NCBI GenBank assembly: GCA_033182465.1
Contig: CP137323.1
Location: 744,001-808,000 of the forward strand
From: Sanghuangporus weigelae
Lineage: Eukaryota > Basidiomycota > Agaricomycetes > Hymenochaetales > Hymenochaetaceae
Direction: 5' to 3'
DNA length: 64,000 nt
Positions 35,266-47,675 of the stretch are shown here, in pieces (positions within the stretch are counted from its first letter, which is position 1; each line of letters opens with the position of its first letter). Below the pieces are notes generated by a model. The model did not search any database and had not been told where the DNA came from. It saw only the letters and a program-made list of their open reading frames with translations. The position numbers and the translations under genes are program-made.

Positions 35266-36120
35266 TTAAAAGAACATATAATTTTTGCTGTGGGACAGAA
35301 TAGAGCATAGAGGGACATATCGGGTGATTACAAATGTGCATATATCATCACACAAGAAATAAAATCTATAGTAGGGGGAAGGAGGCATAACAATTTTTGC
35401 ATAAAACATACTAGAAGGAAGGTGATTGAGTATGGCGGCGAGCATGAGGATTTGCGGGATGGTGGTGGAGGTGGTGGCCTGTACTAAAATTTCAAACCAT
35501 CGGAGGAGGGTGAAGGCGACGTTGTCTGGAAGGCGCAAGAGGATGGCGGAGAAAGGAGTGAGAAGGTGAAAGACCGGGAGAGGACCGAGGCGGTCGGCTA
35601 AGAGGGAGCCAATGAGGTCGCAAAATTGACGCCAACGCATGGTTTGGATGGGTGCGTGGGCTGCGAGGCACTCTTGGATGTCCGGAGCAGCCCACATAAT
35701 GAGGAGAGTGGTAAATACGGGGACCGGTGGGACAGGGTTTGTGAGCCGAGCTGCGATGGAGACAAAGGTATGGATCGGCGCAGGTTCGGAGGCCGTCCAC
35801 GCATTGAGTGGCGGCAAGAGAAGGGGTGGTAAGGTCGCCGGCACCAAGTATGAGTGCGGGAGGGGCTCGATGAGGCTGCCGAACGGTGTGAGAATGGTCA
35901 GAGCGTGGGCCGGGTTCAGGAGCTCGAGCGTGTGGGAGACATCTGACGGGTGCTCGGGCGCTTGCTGAGCAAGTGGGTTTGGATTTTCAGGCACCGGTGT
36001 GTTAGGTTCGGGACCGGGGAGCATGTCGAGGATTAAATCGACAAGGTCTGGCAAAGAAGGTCGCGAGGTTGTAGCATCCATGACGAGCACAGTGTTGAGA
36101 GAAGGGTGAGCCGAGCGCAT
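35266..36120 (-). CDS. Accessory ORF between pol and 3' LTR of gypsy-A
   Basis: An undamaged 284-codon frame (ATG at 36120; a second ATG at 36081 begins MDATTSRPSLPDL). It lies downstream of the pol C-terminus and ends 275 bp before the 3' LTR. It is Pro/Leu/Ala-rich with a conserved-looking core: LLIMWAAPDIQECLAAHAP then MRWRQFCDLIGSLLAD. The ORF at 56636-57583, next to the 3' LTR of a different family, has the matching core LLYIWSTPDVQQLLSQD then DWKSFCDLLADAF. No known domain is recognised; it is not an envelope-like protein (no signal peptide, no clear membrane anchor). Shared position and sequence suggest a real third gene of these elements. The last ~40 codons may be non-native. Confidence 0.6.
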   Translation of the reverse strand: MRSAHPSLNTVLVMDATTSRPSLPDLVDLILDMLPGPEPNTPVPENPNPLAQQAPEHPSDVSHTLELLNPAHALTILTPFGSLIEPLPHSYLVPATLPPLLLPPLNAWTASEPAPIHTFVSIAARLTNPVPPVPVFTTLLIMWAAPDIQECLAAHAPIQTMRWRQFCDLIGSLLADRLGPLPVFHLLTPFSAILLRLPDNVAFTLLRWFEILVQATTSTTIPQILMLAAILNHLPSSMFYAKIVMPPSPYYRFYFLCDDICTFVITRYVPLCSILSHSKNYMFF

Positions 36121-36529
36121 TCATTGGGGGTTTCGGTGTTGCAGGGGTCACAGGTGCTATAGTTGTGACGATGTGTAGGGGGACGCGCATGCAGGTCCCG
36201 AAATATCTCTGGTGCTGCATAGTTAAGGTCCGGGTGTGATGATTAAGTGCTGCACAGCCGATTGCATAGTGCCGAGTGGCGAGCGCAGCTATAGGTGATT
36301 AAAATTAGTTAGTTGGTGTGTGATTTATGATAGTAAAGGATAACATAAGCGGAGGGCGGAGAGGCGTTGAGTGGTGAAGATTAGTGAGTGTAGTAGTGTA
36401 ATCGGAGGCCGAGAAGTAAAGAGGGAAGGCAAAGGATGAACAGGACGTGATTACTAAGAGTGTAGGATATATGCGTGGTTAATGGTTTGTGGATAGAAAA
36501 GTGGAAAGGACCGCAGCAGGGGTTCCGTG

Positions 36530-37124
36530 TTATTCGTCGGAGATGTTGATGTCTGAGTTAGAACCGTTTGAGTTTTGATCGGAAAGGCTATCAGGATCGT
36601 CGTCGGAGGCTGTGAAGTGAAAGGACCGGGATGGGCCAGGATCATCTATTGTGTCCGGATCTTCGACTTTGTTGGTGGCTGCATCGGAGACTTGTTCTTG
36701 TTTAGAAAGTTTGTCGAGTTCGGCTCTGGATGTAGAGACAAATTCTTCAACGCTCGGGATGATGGTTGACCGGGCGTGGTAGGGGATTACTCTGAAGGCG
36801 GTGTAGCGTAGGGCCGAAATTGCACTGGAAGGTTCTGCCAGGATATATGCACCACCGGTAGTGTGTTGAACGACGACCATTGGTCCCAGGTATTTCGGTT
36901 TTGCCTTTCGGTTAAGTTCGAGTTCGATTTGGGAGTTGCGGACTAGTACGAGTGTGCCGGGAGCAAAGTTGTAGTCTCTGATTGTATGCTGATATCGCTT
37001 TTCAAATTCTTGAATGGACTTAAATCGAGCCTGTAGAACTTGCTCGTGAACTTTTTTGAGGTCTCCGGGTTGTCTTTGTAGGGCCCAGGTGCGGATTGCA
37101 ATAAGTTCGTCGTGAGAGACGCGG
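36530..37124 (-). pseudogene. C-terminal end of gypsy-A Pol polyprotein
   Basis: On the minus strand after the LTR-B junction comes VSHDELIAIRTWALQRQ, LKKVHEQVLQARFKSIQEFE, YNFAPGTLVLVRNSQIELEL, KPKYLGPMVVVQHTTGG and ILAEPSSAISALRYTAFRVI, then an acidic Ser/Asp-rich tail ending at a stop at 36530-36532. This is the post-integrase tail typical of basidiomycete gypsy elements; no chromodomain is recognisable. It is continuous with the integrase fragment that now ends at 44609 on the plus strand. Confidence 0.85.
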
Positions 37125-38942
37125 TGTAGGTCGGCGGTGTTGTATCTGAAGGTGCTACAGATGTCTGTCCTGCTAAGGGTGCTGAATGTATGAAGGAACC
37201 TCCAAAAATGGGATGCCGACGCTATCAGACTCTCAAAGACCTACTACCCGGCAGGTGCCAGGAACCGTCGGAGACGTAATGGATGGGTCTAAGGATGCCG
37301 CTGGATAAAGGGAATAGGATAACAGGGCTGCCGCTCAAAAGGGGGGATCACAAGAGGCTGCCGACGTGGTATAAACTCGGCCACAGGAAGGTATGAAGCG
37401 TATAAGATGAATATAAAGGATAAAATGGAGTGAGTGGCTGGAGAAGGCGCCGCTGGGTTGTCTGATAGGATGCCTGGGTCGTCGGATGGCCGCCGACGTC
37501 GAATAGAGGGGTGCCGGACTGAGGGGGAGGCCGCAGGAATCCGCCGAAGTAGTGTAAACGCGATAGATGAGAGGAAAAGACCGTATAAGATCAATATATG
37601 GGATAAACTGGAGTAAAAGGCTGGAAAGGACGCCAAAGGGGAGTCTGATAAGAAGCCTGGGTCGCCGAAGGGTCGCTGACGTCAAATAGAGGGGCGCCGG
37701 ACAGGTATAAAGTGTGGGGAGGAGGCTCAGGGTTAAATCCCGAGCCCTACTCACTCACTGAATGTCAGAGCGGCAGAGGCGTATTGGAGGCAGCGAAGGC
37801 AAGTAGAATGTGGAGTCAAACAAGAGGAGGTGTCAAGGATAGTATATAGTCAAGGGGGAGGCTCAGTACATGAGGGGAGACTCAGAGTGAGGGATATCTC
37901 GAACTCTGGCGCTCGGTCTGGTACATGCTCTTGGAATCCTTGCTAGGCTTGGAATCCTGTCGTCTACTAGTGAATACATGCTCTATATATACTCTACTGC
38001 TGTCGCCGACACGTCCTACTGTCTGACAACACCTCCTGAGTCATCTGGGTTGCCAAGGGCCGCTGCCGGAGCACCCAGGTGAAATCTGAGAGCGGCAACG
38101 TGAGGGGGGCATCCAATCGCATGAAATATCGAGTATCTGCAATAACACGGGCGCCGGCGGAGTTGGGCTTGGCGGCGCGAGTCGGTGGCTTGGCACGCCG
38201 ATGTACTACATGCCTACCTTCCATACATGGTCTAATGGGGGCCGCCGCATCGGGGGGAAGTTGGGAAACATCGGAACCGATGATCGGAGGCTGATATCGC
38301 ATATATGAGACAAAGGGTGCATCAGCTGATGTCCCTGAGGTGTCCGATGCATCGGCGGCACTCAATACAGAGTGTGGGCAATCCATAGTGACTAATATGA
38401 GTGGCCGGAGCGGCAGTGCTGCGGGGGACTGCCGGACTGGTGGCAGATACGTCGTAATGAGGCATGTAAGCACATATGACAATATATAGCTCCCTAGACA
38501 ATGGGGGACTGCTTGGTAAGCTGTAGGAGGCGTCGGCGAGGGTACCTGAGGATATCTAAGTGTCCGCTGCATCGATCGGCGCCATGGGGGGCCGACTCGG
38601 AGGTGTCCAGAGTCGCCGCACGGCTGTACGTATGGTAAATCGTAAGATCAGCGGCATGTAGTCACTGAGGGATGTGTCCTATAGTGCCTGGTGCTGGGTA
38701 GGAGCTGTCGGCGGACCTGTCTGAGTGTCGGAGAGTCATCGGCGGATCGATCTGGGCCATAGGAGGGCGCCGCAGTACAGTACGTGTGCTGGAATCAATG
38801 GATACGTGCTCAAATGATGTCCCGAGTGCAATAGGAGTGTGCCCTCACACTCTCAGGTGTCAGCAGTGCTGGGATATGGTATCTGCAGTAAGAGGGAGCC
38901 ATAGTATGAGTGTACTGGCACAGGAGGGGCCAGTGCGCTACA
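37125..38942 (-). mobile_element. Solo LTR, family B, copy 1
   Basis: 1,818 bp, TGTAGCGCACTGG...GACCTACA when read on the minus strand. Its outer flanks are GCGG (37121-37124) and ACGC (38943-38946), which do not match each other but match the flanks of copy 2. It contains two ~180-bp tandem units (each starting near CCGGC(A/G)CCCCTCTATT) and a TATATATA box. Almost identical to 44610-46427 in opposite orientation. Confidence 0.88.
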
Positions 38943-41729
38943 ACGCTCTCCCTACCGCTACCCTTGCATACGCGGACGCATCCAATACAAGCCCATCCAG
39001 ATCCAACTCTCCCGCCAACTCACCGGATGAGACGGAAGCAGCCTTCGCAATAACCAGATCCGGAGCGCAACAGCAAAAGCCAAGGCCAACAAACCCCCCC
39101 CCCCCCAGCTGAGACCTGTCGTCGAAATCCCCCTGGTCCCACAAGCTCGGAATCAGGAATCGACAAGCGATGACTCCGACAAAGAGAACCGCCCACCAAC
39201 ACGCGCCGCGAAAGAAAAAAATATAGAGGAACCCATTGTCGAAGAAACCGAGCAAGCTCTTGCACGAAACAGCTCATCAATGACCGACACCCAACAACGA
39301 ACGAGGACCCCTCCTGTAGCTTCAGGGTCAAAGACGGTAAGGTTCGCTATAAGCAACCGGGAACCCGACGATCAATGACCGAAGCAAGCACAGACCACCA
39401 TTCCTCAGACGTGTCCAGCATCGGCAGCAGCCCCGGCACCAAATGGCGGCAATGTCCTAGTCGAGAAGGCGGTCCAGCGACCCCAGTACAAACAGATCGT
39501 TCCGGCAGCGGACCCTGAAGCAGTCAAAAACGTCTTCGCAAAGATCATGGACGCCGAAGTCACCATAATGGTCAAGCAGTTGATGGCAGCATCACCCGAG
39601 CTGCGCAAAAAGAATAGAGACTTCATAACCGGCAAACGCGAACCAACCGACGACAACGGACAAGAAATCGGAACAATAATGTACTCCGCGACCAAGGACT
39701 CGGCAAATCCGGGAGGAGCAAATATCGAAACAATCGCACCAGCCAATGTCCGGCTCCGAATGATTGCAGTCTGGATCAATGGCTCGATCCCAGCCCGAGG
39801 ACTGCTAGACACTGGCGCCTCATTCATAGCCCTGTCCCGAAATGTATGGAGGAAGATTGGTAGTCCAACGCTCACCAACCAAGCCATCACAGCAGAAACC
39901 GCCGACGGAAACGTTTCCTGATCGCTCAGCCTCATCCCAAGGCTTCGGCTCTCAATGGACGGTTTTACAGTACTCGTCCAAGCGCAAGTCATGCACCCAG
40001 CACCATTTGACTTGCTCTTAGGAAGACCATTCTTCACGCATACAAAGGCGCACTTAGTTGAGGAAGACGACGAAGACCAAACAGTTTATCTTACTGACCC
40101 AGACCGAGGTACAATTGTCACCATACCAACGCAGGAAAGATTTCCACCAAAACCATCGACCTTCATACTAGAAGGGCGAGACGGATCAATCGCCTCCGAA
40201 GTCCAGAAGCCGACGATCCAGATAAACTTCGATTGCCGATCAATCGAAGTCGAGACAACAAACATGCCGAGCATTGGCCCGAAAAAGAAAATGTCTCTCC
40301 GACGCCCATTCTTCGCCAGTTACTATACGACAAAGGGAAAATCTGTGCGACCGGCACCCAATCTTTAAGTACAAAAAGGTCGCAGATAGGATAAAGCCAA
40401 TCCCGACGACGCTACCAGAGGACTTCTGGATCATCCGCAACAAACACCCGGACCCACTGAAAGGCATGCCTATTCTCCCTACAATCCCTCCGCCCTTCGA
40501 TCCCGGCATCAGGTTCACTCAGGAATGGAAAGACGCACTTGATATTGATCCCATTGGCTTCCTTACCACCGACGAGAAAGACCTCGGATACTGGCTGATC
40601 CGCGCTCAGGAAAAAGCATTTGCCTGGGACGAATCCGAAAAAGGGTCCCTCGATTACGACTACTTCGCCCCGGTCCTTATTCTAACTGTGGAGCACGTGC
40701 CATGGGCACTAAAGAACATACCCATTCCTCCCAGAATTTTCAAGGAAGTCGTCGGCATCATCAAAGAAAAGATTACATCTGGCATTTATGAACCCTCGAA
40801 CTCGTCGTATCGCTCCCGATGGTTTTGTGTCCTCAAGAAAGACAAGAAATCACTCCAGCTCATCCACGACCTCCAGCCACTAAATGGCGTCTCAACCCGC
40901 GACCCATCAGTCCCATATCCGACAGAACACATTGCCGAGTCTTTTGGCGCCCAGTCATGTTATACTACTCTCGATCTATTTGTCGCGTTCGACCAATGGA
41001 AACTAGATGTTCGGTCCCGGACCTTACCACATTCCAGACACCTCTCAGAGTGTTTTGGTTAACTTCAATCCCTATGGGGTATATGAACTCTCAACAGATC
41101 ATGCACGCCGACATAACATTCATGCTGAAAGACGAAATTCCCAACGTCACATTCCCATATGTTGACGATGTTCCAGTCAAAGGACCGCTTACGTGGTATG
41201 AGCTGCCCGAGGGTTCCTATGAAACAATCCCCGAGAACCCAAACATCCACCGGTTCATATGGGAACACTTCAATGACGTAAACCGCATCCTGCAACGACT
41301 CAAATCTTACGGAGCAACGGCATCCGGAAAGAAAGTGGTCCTCAGCGCTCCCGAAGCAGTCGTCCTCGGACATACCTGTAACTACTCCGGAAGAATACCC
41401 GACACCGAACGAGTCAGGCTCCTACGTGACTGGCCATATTTAGAAGATGTTCATCAGACCTGAGCATTCCTCGGAACAGCCGGTGTACTCCGCCACTTTA
41501 TTGCAGACTTCGCCCGCATTGCAGCCCCACTCACAAGACTTCTCCGAAAAGACGTCCCATTCGACTTCAATGAAGAAGCACAAGCAGCCATGGAAAACTT
41601 GAAAGAAGCCATAGCAAACTCCGGCGCCATTCGGCCCATCGACTACGAATCCGACCGACCAGTCTACTTATGTGTCAACTCATCGAAGATTGGATATGGA
41701 GCAGTTATCCTACAAGAAGACGAGAACGG
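38943..41729 (+). pseudogene. Gypsy-A gag end, protease and reverse transcriptase (inverted segment)
   Basis: This continues gag (NALPTATLAYADASNTSPS) into a degenerate linker with a run of about 14 C around 39,093-39,106 that shifts the frame. The protease has VWINGSIPARGLLDTGASFI with the DTGA active site. Reverse transcriptase includes WALKNIPIPPRIFKEVVGII, YRSRWFCVLKKDKKSLQLIH and PYVDDVPVKGP (YVDD-type site). RNase H begins FNEEAQAAMENLKEAIANSG. Damage: TGA at 39919-39921 and 41461-41463, frame changes near 40,360 and 41,010-41,060. LTR-C interrupts RNase H at 41730. The segment is on the plus strand because of an inversion between the flanking LTR-B copies. Confidence 0.88.
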
Positions 41730-43218
41730 TGAAGAGTAAGACTAAAGCTTGGGAGCGTACGAAGTCGTTACGACCAGTTCCGCGGTATTCCGACTGGTTT
41801 CGCCCGGTTCTGACTGGTTTCGCTGGAGCGAGGGGACTTAGCAAGAACGCCATAGTCTAAATGGCACGTGCACCGTTCCGTGATCGGCCATCATATAAGA
41901 CACGGCGGAAGAATCACGCGACGATCCTACACGCGTCAATCACAAGTCTCCGGATCCCGGATCCGTACTCCTGACAAAGAGATTTGACCCTGCAGCGTCA
42001 TCCACAGTCCCTCTCCCATTCAAAACGTCGCAGATTTGCCCTGTAAGGCTAGCCGAGGTCTTTCCAAGTCTTTTCCCCAAGTTCCGACTCGTTCCGCTCA
42101 AAGACACCCGGTTCCGAAGGCTTCGCTTATGATCTCACCTTTCTATATGCGTCCCGTTTATTTCTTTATGCTCTCGTTCCGACCATGCTTAGTATTGTTT
42201 CTTTCTGTTTTATGTGTCCCTTAACCATTCATATGCGCCCCTCTCCATGGTGGATAAGTGATATGCGTTCCCCTTTTTCTTATGGCTTATGTTTTCTGAC
42301 AGATGGGAGGCTCAGTTTGGACGCTTAGTATAAATTTAGCACGACTCTCGTAGTGGAGGGGGGGGGGGAGTTCTCACACCGTCTCTAGTCCCCCAGCTTC
42401 GAGTTCTTCTTGTTCGTAGAAAACTCTCTCGTCTCTAAAGCATAATATACGATATTTCGTGTTCTGTACAGTCGATCGGTGACCTCTCTTCGCAGCAGAG
42501 CCATTCGTACGTTCGTATAGTTCGCCTGGTACGTATAAAGGACCCATCCTGTCTCTGTCATCCGGATCGAAACTTCATTGCGTGTTCCGATCGGTTTCGC
42601 TGGTTTCGCTCGTAACCCAGTTACTTAGCGTGCCGCGTGCTTTCGGTCTCGTAACACCTTCCCCTCTCCACTGTCGTCGGAAAAGGACACCATATTATCC
42701 CTTTCCATTACCGTAAAGTCCCTCTGTCTCTTGTATCACGTTAAGGTCGCTCAGTTACCGTCCCCGTCCTTCATATCGCGTTTCGAATCGTTACGCCGCG
42801 TTCCGACACTTTAGACTCCGAGTGAGATCGGCTGCCGTCGCTTCCCAGTGAGTTAGCACGGTCGATTAGTCACGTTCGAGTTGGTGGTTCGACTAGCGTA
42901 GCCTTAGTTAGATTAGTTCTCGTGCCTTGTGTAAGTCGGCTTTAGTCCAGAGCTCGCAGTTGAGCCGGAGAGTCGATTTAGCCTTTGCACCGCCACCATC
43001 AATCTCGGGAGAAGCCCATCCTCGGAATCCTTCCTCGAGCGCTTCCCACACGTTCCTCAGCCCTCATACAACCCTTCTCTCGTATATTCCATTATCCCTT
43101 CATTTCCACTTGCCTTTGGTCTAGGTGTATCTCTCTGCTAACTACTCAAAGGTATTCTAGGGCAGCCCCTCGAACTTTATATTCCCTGTCCGGTATCAGA
43201 ACGCACACAGGAGTTTCA
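41730..43218 (+). mobile_element. Solo LTR, family C, copy 1
   Basis: 1,489 bp beginning TGAAGAGTAAGACTAAAGC and ending CACAGGAGTTTCA, with a perfect ACGG target duplication (41726-41729 and 43219-43222). Removing it restores the RNase H frame across DENG|LRYPC. A TATAAAT lies near 42,330, followed by a G-rich run. Confidence 0.9.
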
Positions 43219-44609
43219 ACGGCCTCCGTTACCCCTGCCAGTTCATGTCCGGAACCTGGAACAACCGGGAACGAAACTACTCGCAACCCAAAATAGAACT
43301 TTTTGGCCTGTTCCGAGCACTATACGAAGCACGCATATACCTAATCGGACTCAACAACCTGTTCATAGAAGTCGACACAAAGTACATTAAAGGCATGATC
43401 AACAATCCGGACCTTCAGCCGAATGCAACAATAAACCGGTGGATAGCTGGTATACTCTTATTCTCATTTACCCTCATCCACGTCCCGGCATCCAAGCACA
43501 CTGCCCCCGACGGCCTCAGCCGATGAAACCCACAGCCTGACGATCCCCCGAGAGACGAAGGATACGAAGATTGGATCGACCAACAATATGCATTCTGCCT
43601 AGCCCAGGTAGATACTAGCGACGATGAATCTACCACCGCCTCAAGTAACCCCAACTCGGACATCGAAGCCGAACCGACATAATTCATTCCCTGCTCAGAA
43701 AAAGCAACCGAGGCTGACCAGTTCCTCCGCACAATCTTGGGCTTCCTACAAGAACCAAAACGTCCACTGGCCTAGGACGAGCAGCAATTCCGTCAATTCG
43801 TCTCCCGGGCCACCCGATTTTTCAACATAGACGGACAACTCATGCATAAAACTCCCAACGGTCCACCACAGCTTGTACTTCCCCCAGAAAGACGGTATGC
43901 CGTACTATAAACCACTCACGACGAGCTCGGACATAAAGGATTCTTTACTGTCCGAGCCCGCGTACTCGACCGATTCTGGTGGCCAATGCTAAACAGCGAC
44001 ATCCACTGGTATATCAAATCCTGTCACGAATGCCAAGTACGACAATTTGCAAAAATTAAGATCCCGCCAACACTACCTACCCCGGCTCCACTCTTCGGAC
44101 GCATACACGTTGATGTAATGCTCCTGCCACGATCCGGACCATACCGTTACATTGTACAAGCCCGAGACTCGTTATCAGCATACCCGGAATTCCGGCTCCT
44201 CACAAACGACAACTCCCAGGCCATTGCAAAGTTCATTTTCCAGGACATCATCTGCCGATGGGGCTCTGTCCACGAAATCATTACTGACAACGGCGCATCC
44301 TTTGCAAAGGATCTTCCCCCACTACTCGCTAAGTACAACGTCCACCATATCCAAATTTCTCCATACAACTCCCGTGCAAATAGGATTGTTGAATGACGGC
44401 ACCTCGACCTCCGAGAAGTACTCATGAAACTCTCCAGCAATCAACCCGAGAAATGGTCCAATCACGCATACCACGCAATTTGGGCCGAACACATCTCCAT
44501 CCAACGCTCTACAGGATACAGCCCATATTACATCGTACATGGAGTAGAGCCGACACTCCCTTTCGATCTTGCCGAACAAACATATATCTCCCCGGCCTTC
44601 ACCTCCCGC
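43219..44609 (+). pseudogene. Gypsy-A RNase H end and integrase (inverted segment)
   Basis: RNase H continues with LFGLFRALYEARIYLIGLNN, FIEVDTKYIKGMINN and VPASKHTAPDGLSR. The integrase has the HHCC zinc finger (HDELGH...CHECQ) and catalytic residues in IHVDVMLLP, EIITDNGASF and PYNSRANRIVE. Stop codons interrupt it: TGA 43524-43526, TAA 43680-43682, TAG 43773-43775, TAA 43908-43910 and TGA 44394-44396 (in the RIVER-type motif, where CGA is expected). The reading frame leads directly into the tail at 37120 on the minus strand once the LTR-B copy is removed. Confidence 0.9.
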
Positions 44610-46427
44610 TGTAGCGCACTGGCCCCTCCTGTGCCAGTACACTCATACTATGGCTCCCTCTTACTGCAGATACCATATCCCAGCACTGCCGACACCTGAG
44701 AGTGTGAGGGCACACTCCTATTGCACTCGGGACATCATTTGAGCACGTATCCATTGATTCCAGCACACGTACTGTACTGCGGCGCCCTCCTATGGCCCAG
44801 ATCGATCCGCCGATGGCTCTCCGACACTCAGACAGGTCCGCCGACAGCTCCTACCCAGCACCAGGCACTATAGGACACATCCCTCAGTGACTACATGCCG
44901 CCAATCTTATGATTTACCATATGTACAGCCGTGCGGCGACTCTGGATGCCTCCGAGTCGGCCCCCCTTGGCACTGATCAATGCGGCGGACACTCAGACAT
45001 CCTCAGGTACCCTCGCCGACGCCTCCTACAGCTTACCAAGCAGTCCCCCATTGTCTAGGGAGCTATATATTGTCATATGTGCTTACATGCCTCATTACGA
45101 TGTATCTGCCACCAGTCCGGCAGTCCCCCACAGCACTGCCGCTCCGGCCACTCATATTAGTCACTAGGGATCGCCCACACTCTGTATTGAGTGCCGCCGA
45201 TGCATCGGACACCTCAGGGACATCAGCTGATGCACCCTTTGTCTCATATACGCGATATCAGCCTCCGATCATTGGTTCCGATGTTTCCCAACTTCCCCCC
45301 GATGCGGCGGCCCCCATTAGACCATGTATGGAAGGTAGGCATGTAGTACATCGGCGTGCCAAGCCACCGACTCGCGCCGCCAAGCCCAACTCCGCCGGCG
45401 CCCGTGTTATTGCAGATACTCGATATTTCATGCGATTGGATGCCCCCCTCACGTTGCCGCTCTCAGATTTCACCTGGGTGCTCCGGCAGCGGCCCTTGGC
45501 AACCCAGATGACTCAGGAGGTGTTGTCAGACAGTAGGACGTGTCGGCGACAGCAGTAGAGTATATATAGAGCATGTATTCACTAGTAGACGACAGGATTC
45601 CAAGCCTAGCAAGGATTCCAAGAGCATGTACCAGACCGAGCGCCAGAGTTCGAGATATCCCTCACTCTGAGTCTCCCCTCATGTACTGAGCCTCCCCCTT
45701 GACTATATACTATCCTTGACACCTCCTCTTGTTTGACTCCACATTCTACTTGCCTTCGCTGCCTCCAATACGCCTCTGCCGCTCTGACATTCAGTGAGTG
45801 AGTAGGGCTCGGGATTTAACCCTGAGCCTCCTCCCCACACTTTATACCTGTCCGGCGCCCCTCTATTTGACGTCAGCGACCCTTCGGCGACCCAGGCTTC
45901 TTATCAGACTCCCCTTTGGCGTCCTTTCCAGCCTTTTACTCCAGTTTATCCCATATATTGATCTTATACGGTCTTTTCCTCTCATCTATCGCGTTTACAC
46001 TACTTCGGCGGATTCCTGCGGCCTCCCCCTCAGTCCGGCACCCCTCTATTCGACGTCGGCGGCCATCCGACGACCCAGGCATCCTATCAGACAACCCAGC
46101 GGCGCCTTCTCCAGCCACTCACTCCATTTTATCCTTTATATTCATCTTATACGCTTCATACCTTCCTGTGGCCGAGTTTATACCACGTCGGCAGCCTCTT
46201 GTGATCCCCCCTTTTGAGCGGCAGCCCTGTTATCCTATTCCCTTTATCCAGCGGCATCCTTAGACCCATCCATTACGTCTCCGATGGTTCCTGGCACCTG
46301 CCGGGTAGTAGGTCTTTGAGAGTCTGATAGCGTCGGCATCCCATTTTTGGAGGTTCTTTCATACATTCAGCACCCTTAGCAGGACGGACATCTGTAGCAC
46401 CTTCAGATACAACACCGCTGACCTACA
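44610..46427 (+). mobile_element. Solo LTR, family B, copy 2
   Basis: 1,818 bp, TGTAGCGCACTGG to GACCTACA. Its flanks are CCGC (44606-44609) and GCGT (46428-46431): mismatched with each other but complementary to those of copy 1. Tandem ~180-bp units start near 45,855 and 46,035; TATATATA is at about 45,561. Confidence 0.88.
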
Positions 46428-47675
46428 GCGTTCTCCGGGTTGTCATAGTATGGATCGTACGGTGGAAATACGGCTTCATAGACATTAGCCGATTGATGAG
46501 GGGGAATGTCTCGGGTGAGGTTCAAAGGTAAAGTTATGCCGGGTGGTAGCTGATCAGGGTTGGCCTTGTAGTATCGGTTTGCTCTTTCAATTAATGTCAA
46601 CCCTGGCGGGTCCCTTGGGAACCTGTCACCATTTGCCAAAACAACGAAACCTCGTTCGTCGGTCGTGAAGACGTGTTTATTGATTAGTTTATCGTGTTCG
46701 GGGCAGTTCCGGAACCTGTGTCCGTTTGCTCCGCACATTGTGCACTCAAATACAGGCGGTTTCTGTGCTGGGGGCCGTGCTGTTTCTCGCCGTGTCCGAT
46801 CTTCACGTAGTTCTCGGATTTCCTGGATGAGGAGTGACAGGACGTCTTCCTGTTTCGGAGTGGGCCGGGGTGGATCGGGGTATGAGTTCTCTTCGGGCCG
46901 ATGGTACCTTGAGTTGTATGGGTCATAAGACGCCCTGTATGTCGTTGGGGCTTGGTAAAAATCGCGTTCGACATGCGAAAGGCTTGGTGACGTGTGGACG
47001 TGTTCGTATGGTGGTTCATATGGTGTATATGCGCCTCCGGAAATGATTCGTTTGATTTCTCGGATGACAACTGTGAGATCCCAGGGAACTCCGGGTGGCT
47101 GCGTATAATCTACAAATCGCAGCGCGTGTTCGAGTCTATCGTTGAGTGCCATAGGGATTCCATCTCGGAAGTATCGCTTCTGATCTAGTTTTGAAATGTA
47201 TTCGCTCGAAACTAAGTAGCCGGAGATTCGGAGAAAGTCCCTGTAGTAGTTTCCTAAGGTGGCCGACGTCCAGTATCGGTCACCGGCGTAGTCTTTAGTG
47301 AGTTTTATTAAATCGGTGATCGTATATCTCCTGAACGCCGTTGGGTAGTATGTGTATACTTCTCGTCGGAACACGTCAAATTCTCTTCTCCGAGCGGTCT
47401 TTAGTTGCTGCCATAGGAGTTCGTCGTCGGAAGGGGCGTAGAATCGGGCCCACGTGATCATCTGTCTGTCATTAAGTCTGGCGTTTACTCCGTAGTGTTT
47501 GATGTCATCGAAAAATCTGACAACTGAAGCGGGTTTGTTAACTGGGCTGAAAGTCGGGGCCCGGCGGTCTCCTCGAGAGGGCATAACAGCTCCCGGGGCC
47601 TTTGGGTTGTCGCCCTGAAGTGGTACGTTGTCCGGGTCCGTAAGGTCTGGCAAATTCAGGCTCCATGTGTCGTGT
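46428..47675 (-). pseudogene. Gypsy-A Gag, main part
   Basis: An open minus-strand frame of roughly 415 codons from TWSLNLPDLTDPDN near 47,675 to YDNPENA at the LTR-B junction. It includes a capsid-like helical region (FFDDIKHYGVNARLNDRQMI, IKLTKDYAGDRYWTSATLG) and one CCHC zinc knuckle, CTMCGANGHRFRNC. The open frame runs on artificially into LTR-C sequence up to 47,746. The true N-terminal part is at 50,673-51,108 on the plus strand. Gag coats the element's RNA in virus-like particles. Confidence 0.85.

Noticed and set aside
35266-36120. Envelope-like gene as explanation for the accessory ORF
   Set aside because: No signal peptide, no cysteine-rich ectodomain and no C-terminal membrane anchor are visible.
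37994-38572. 192-codon frames inside LTR-B (also 44980-45558 and 52534-53082)
   Set aside because: They lie wholly within solo LTRs, differ in end points between copies and encode low-complexity Pro/Ala-rich sequence; LTRs normally do not code.
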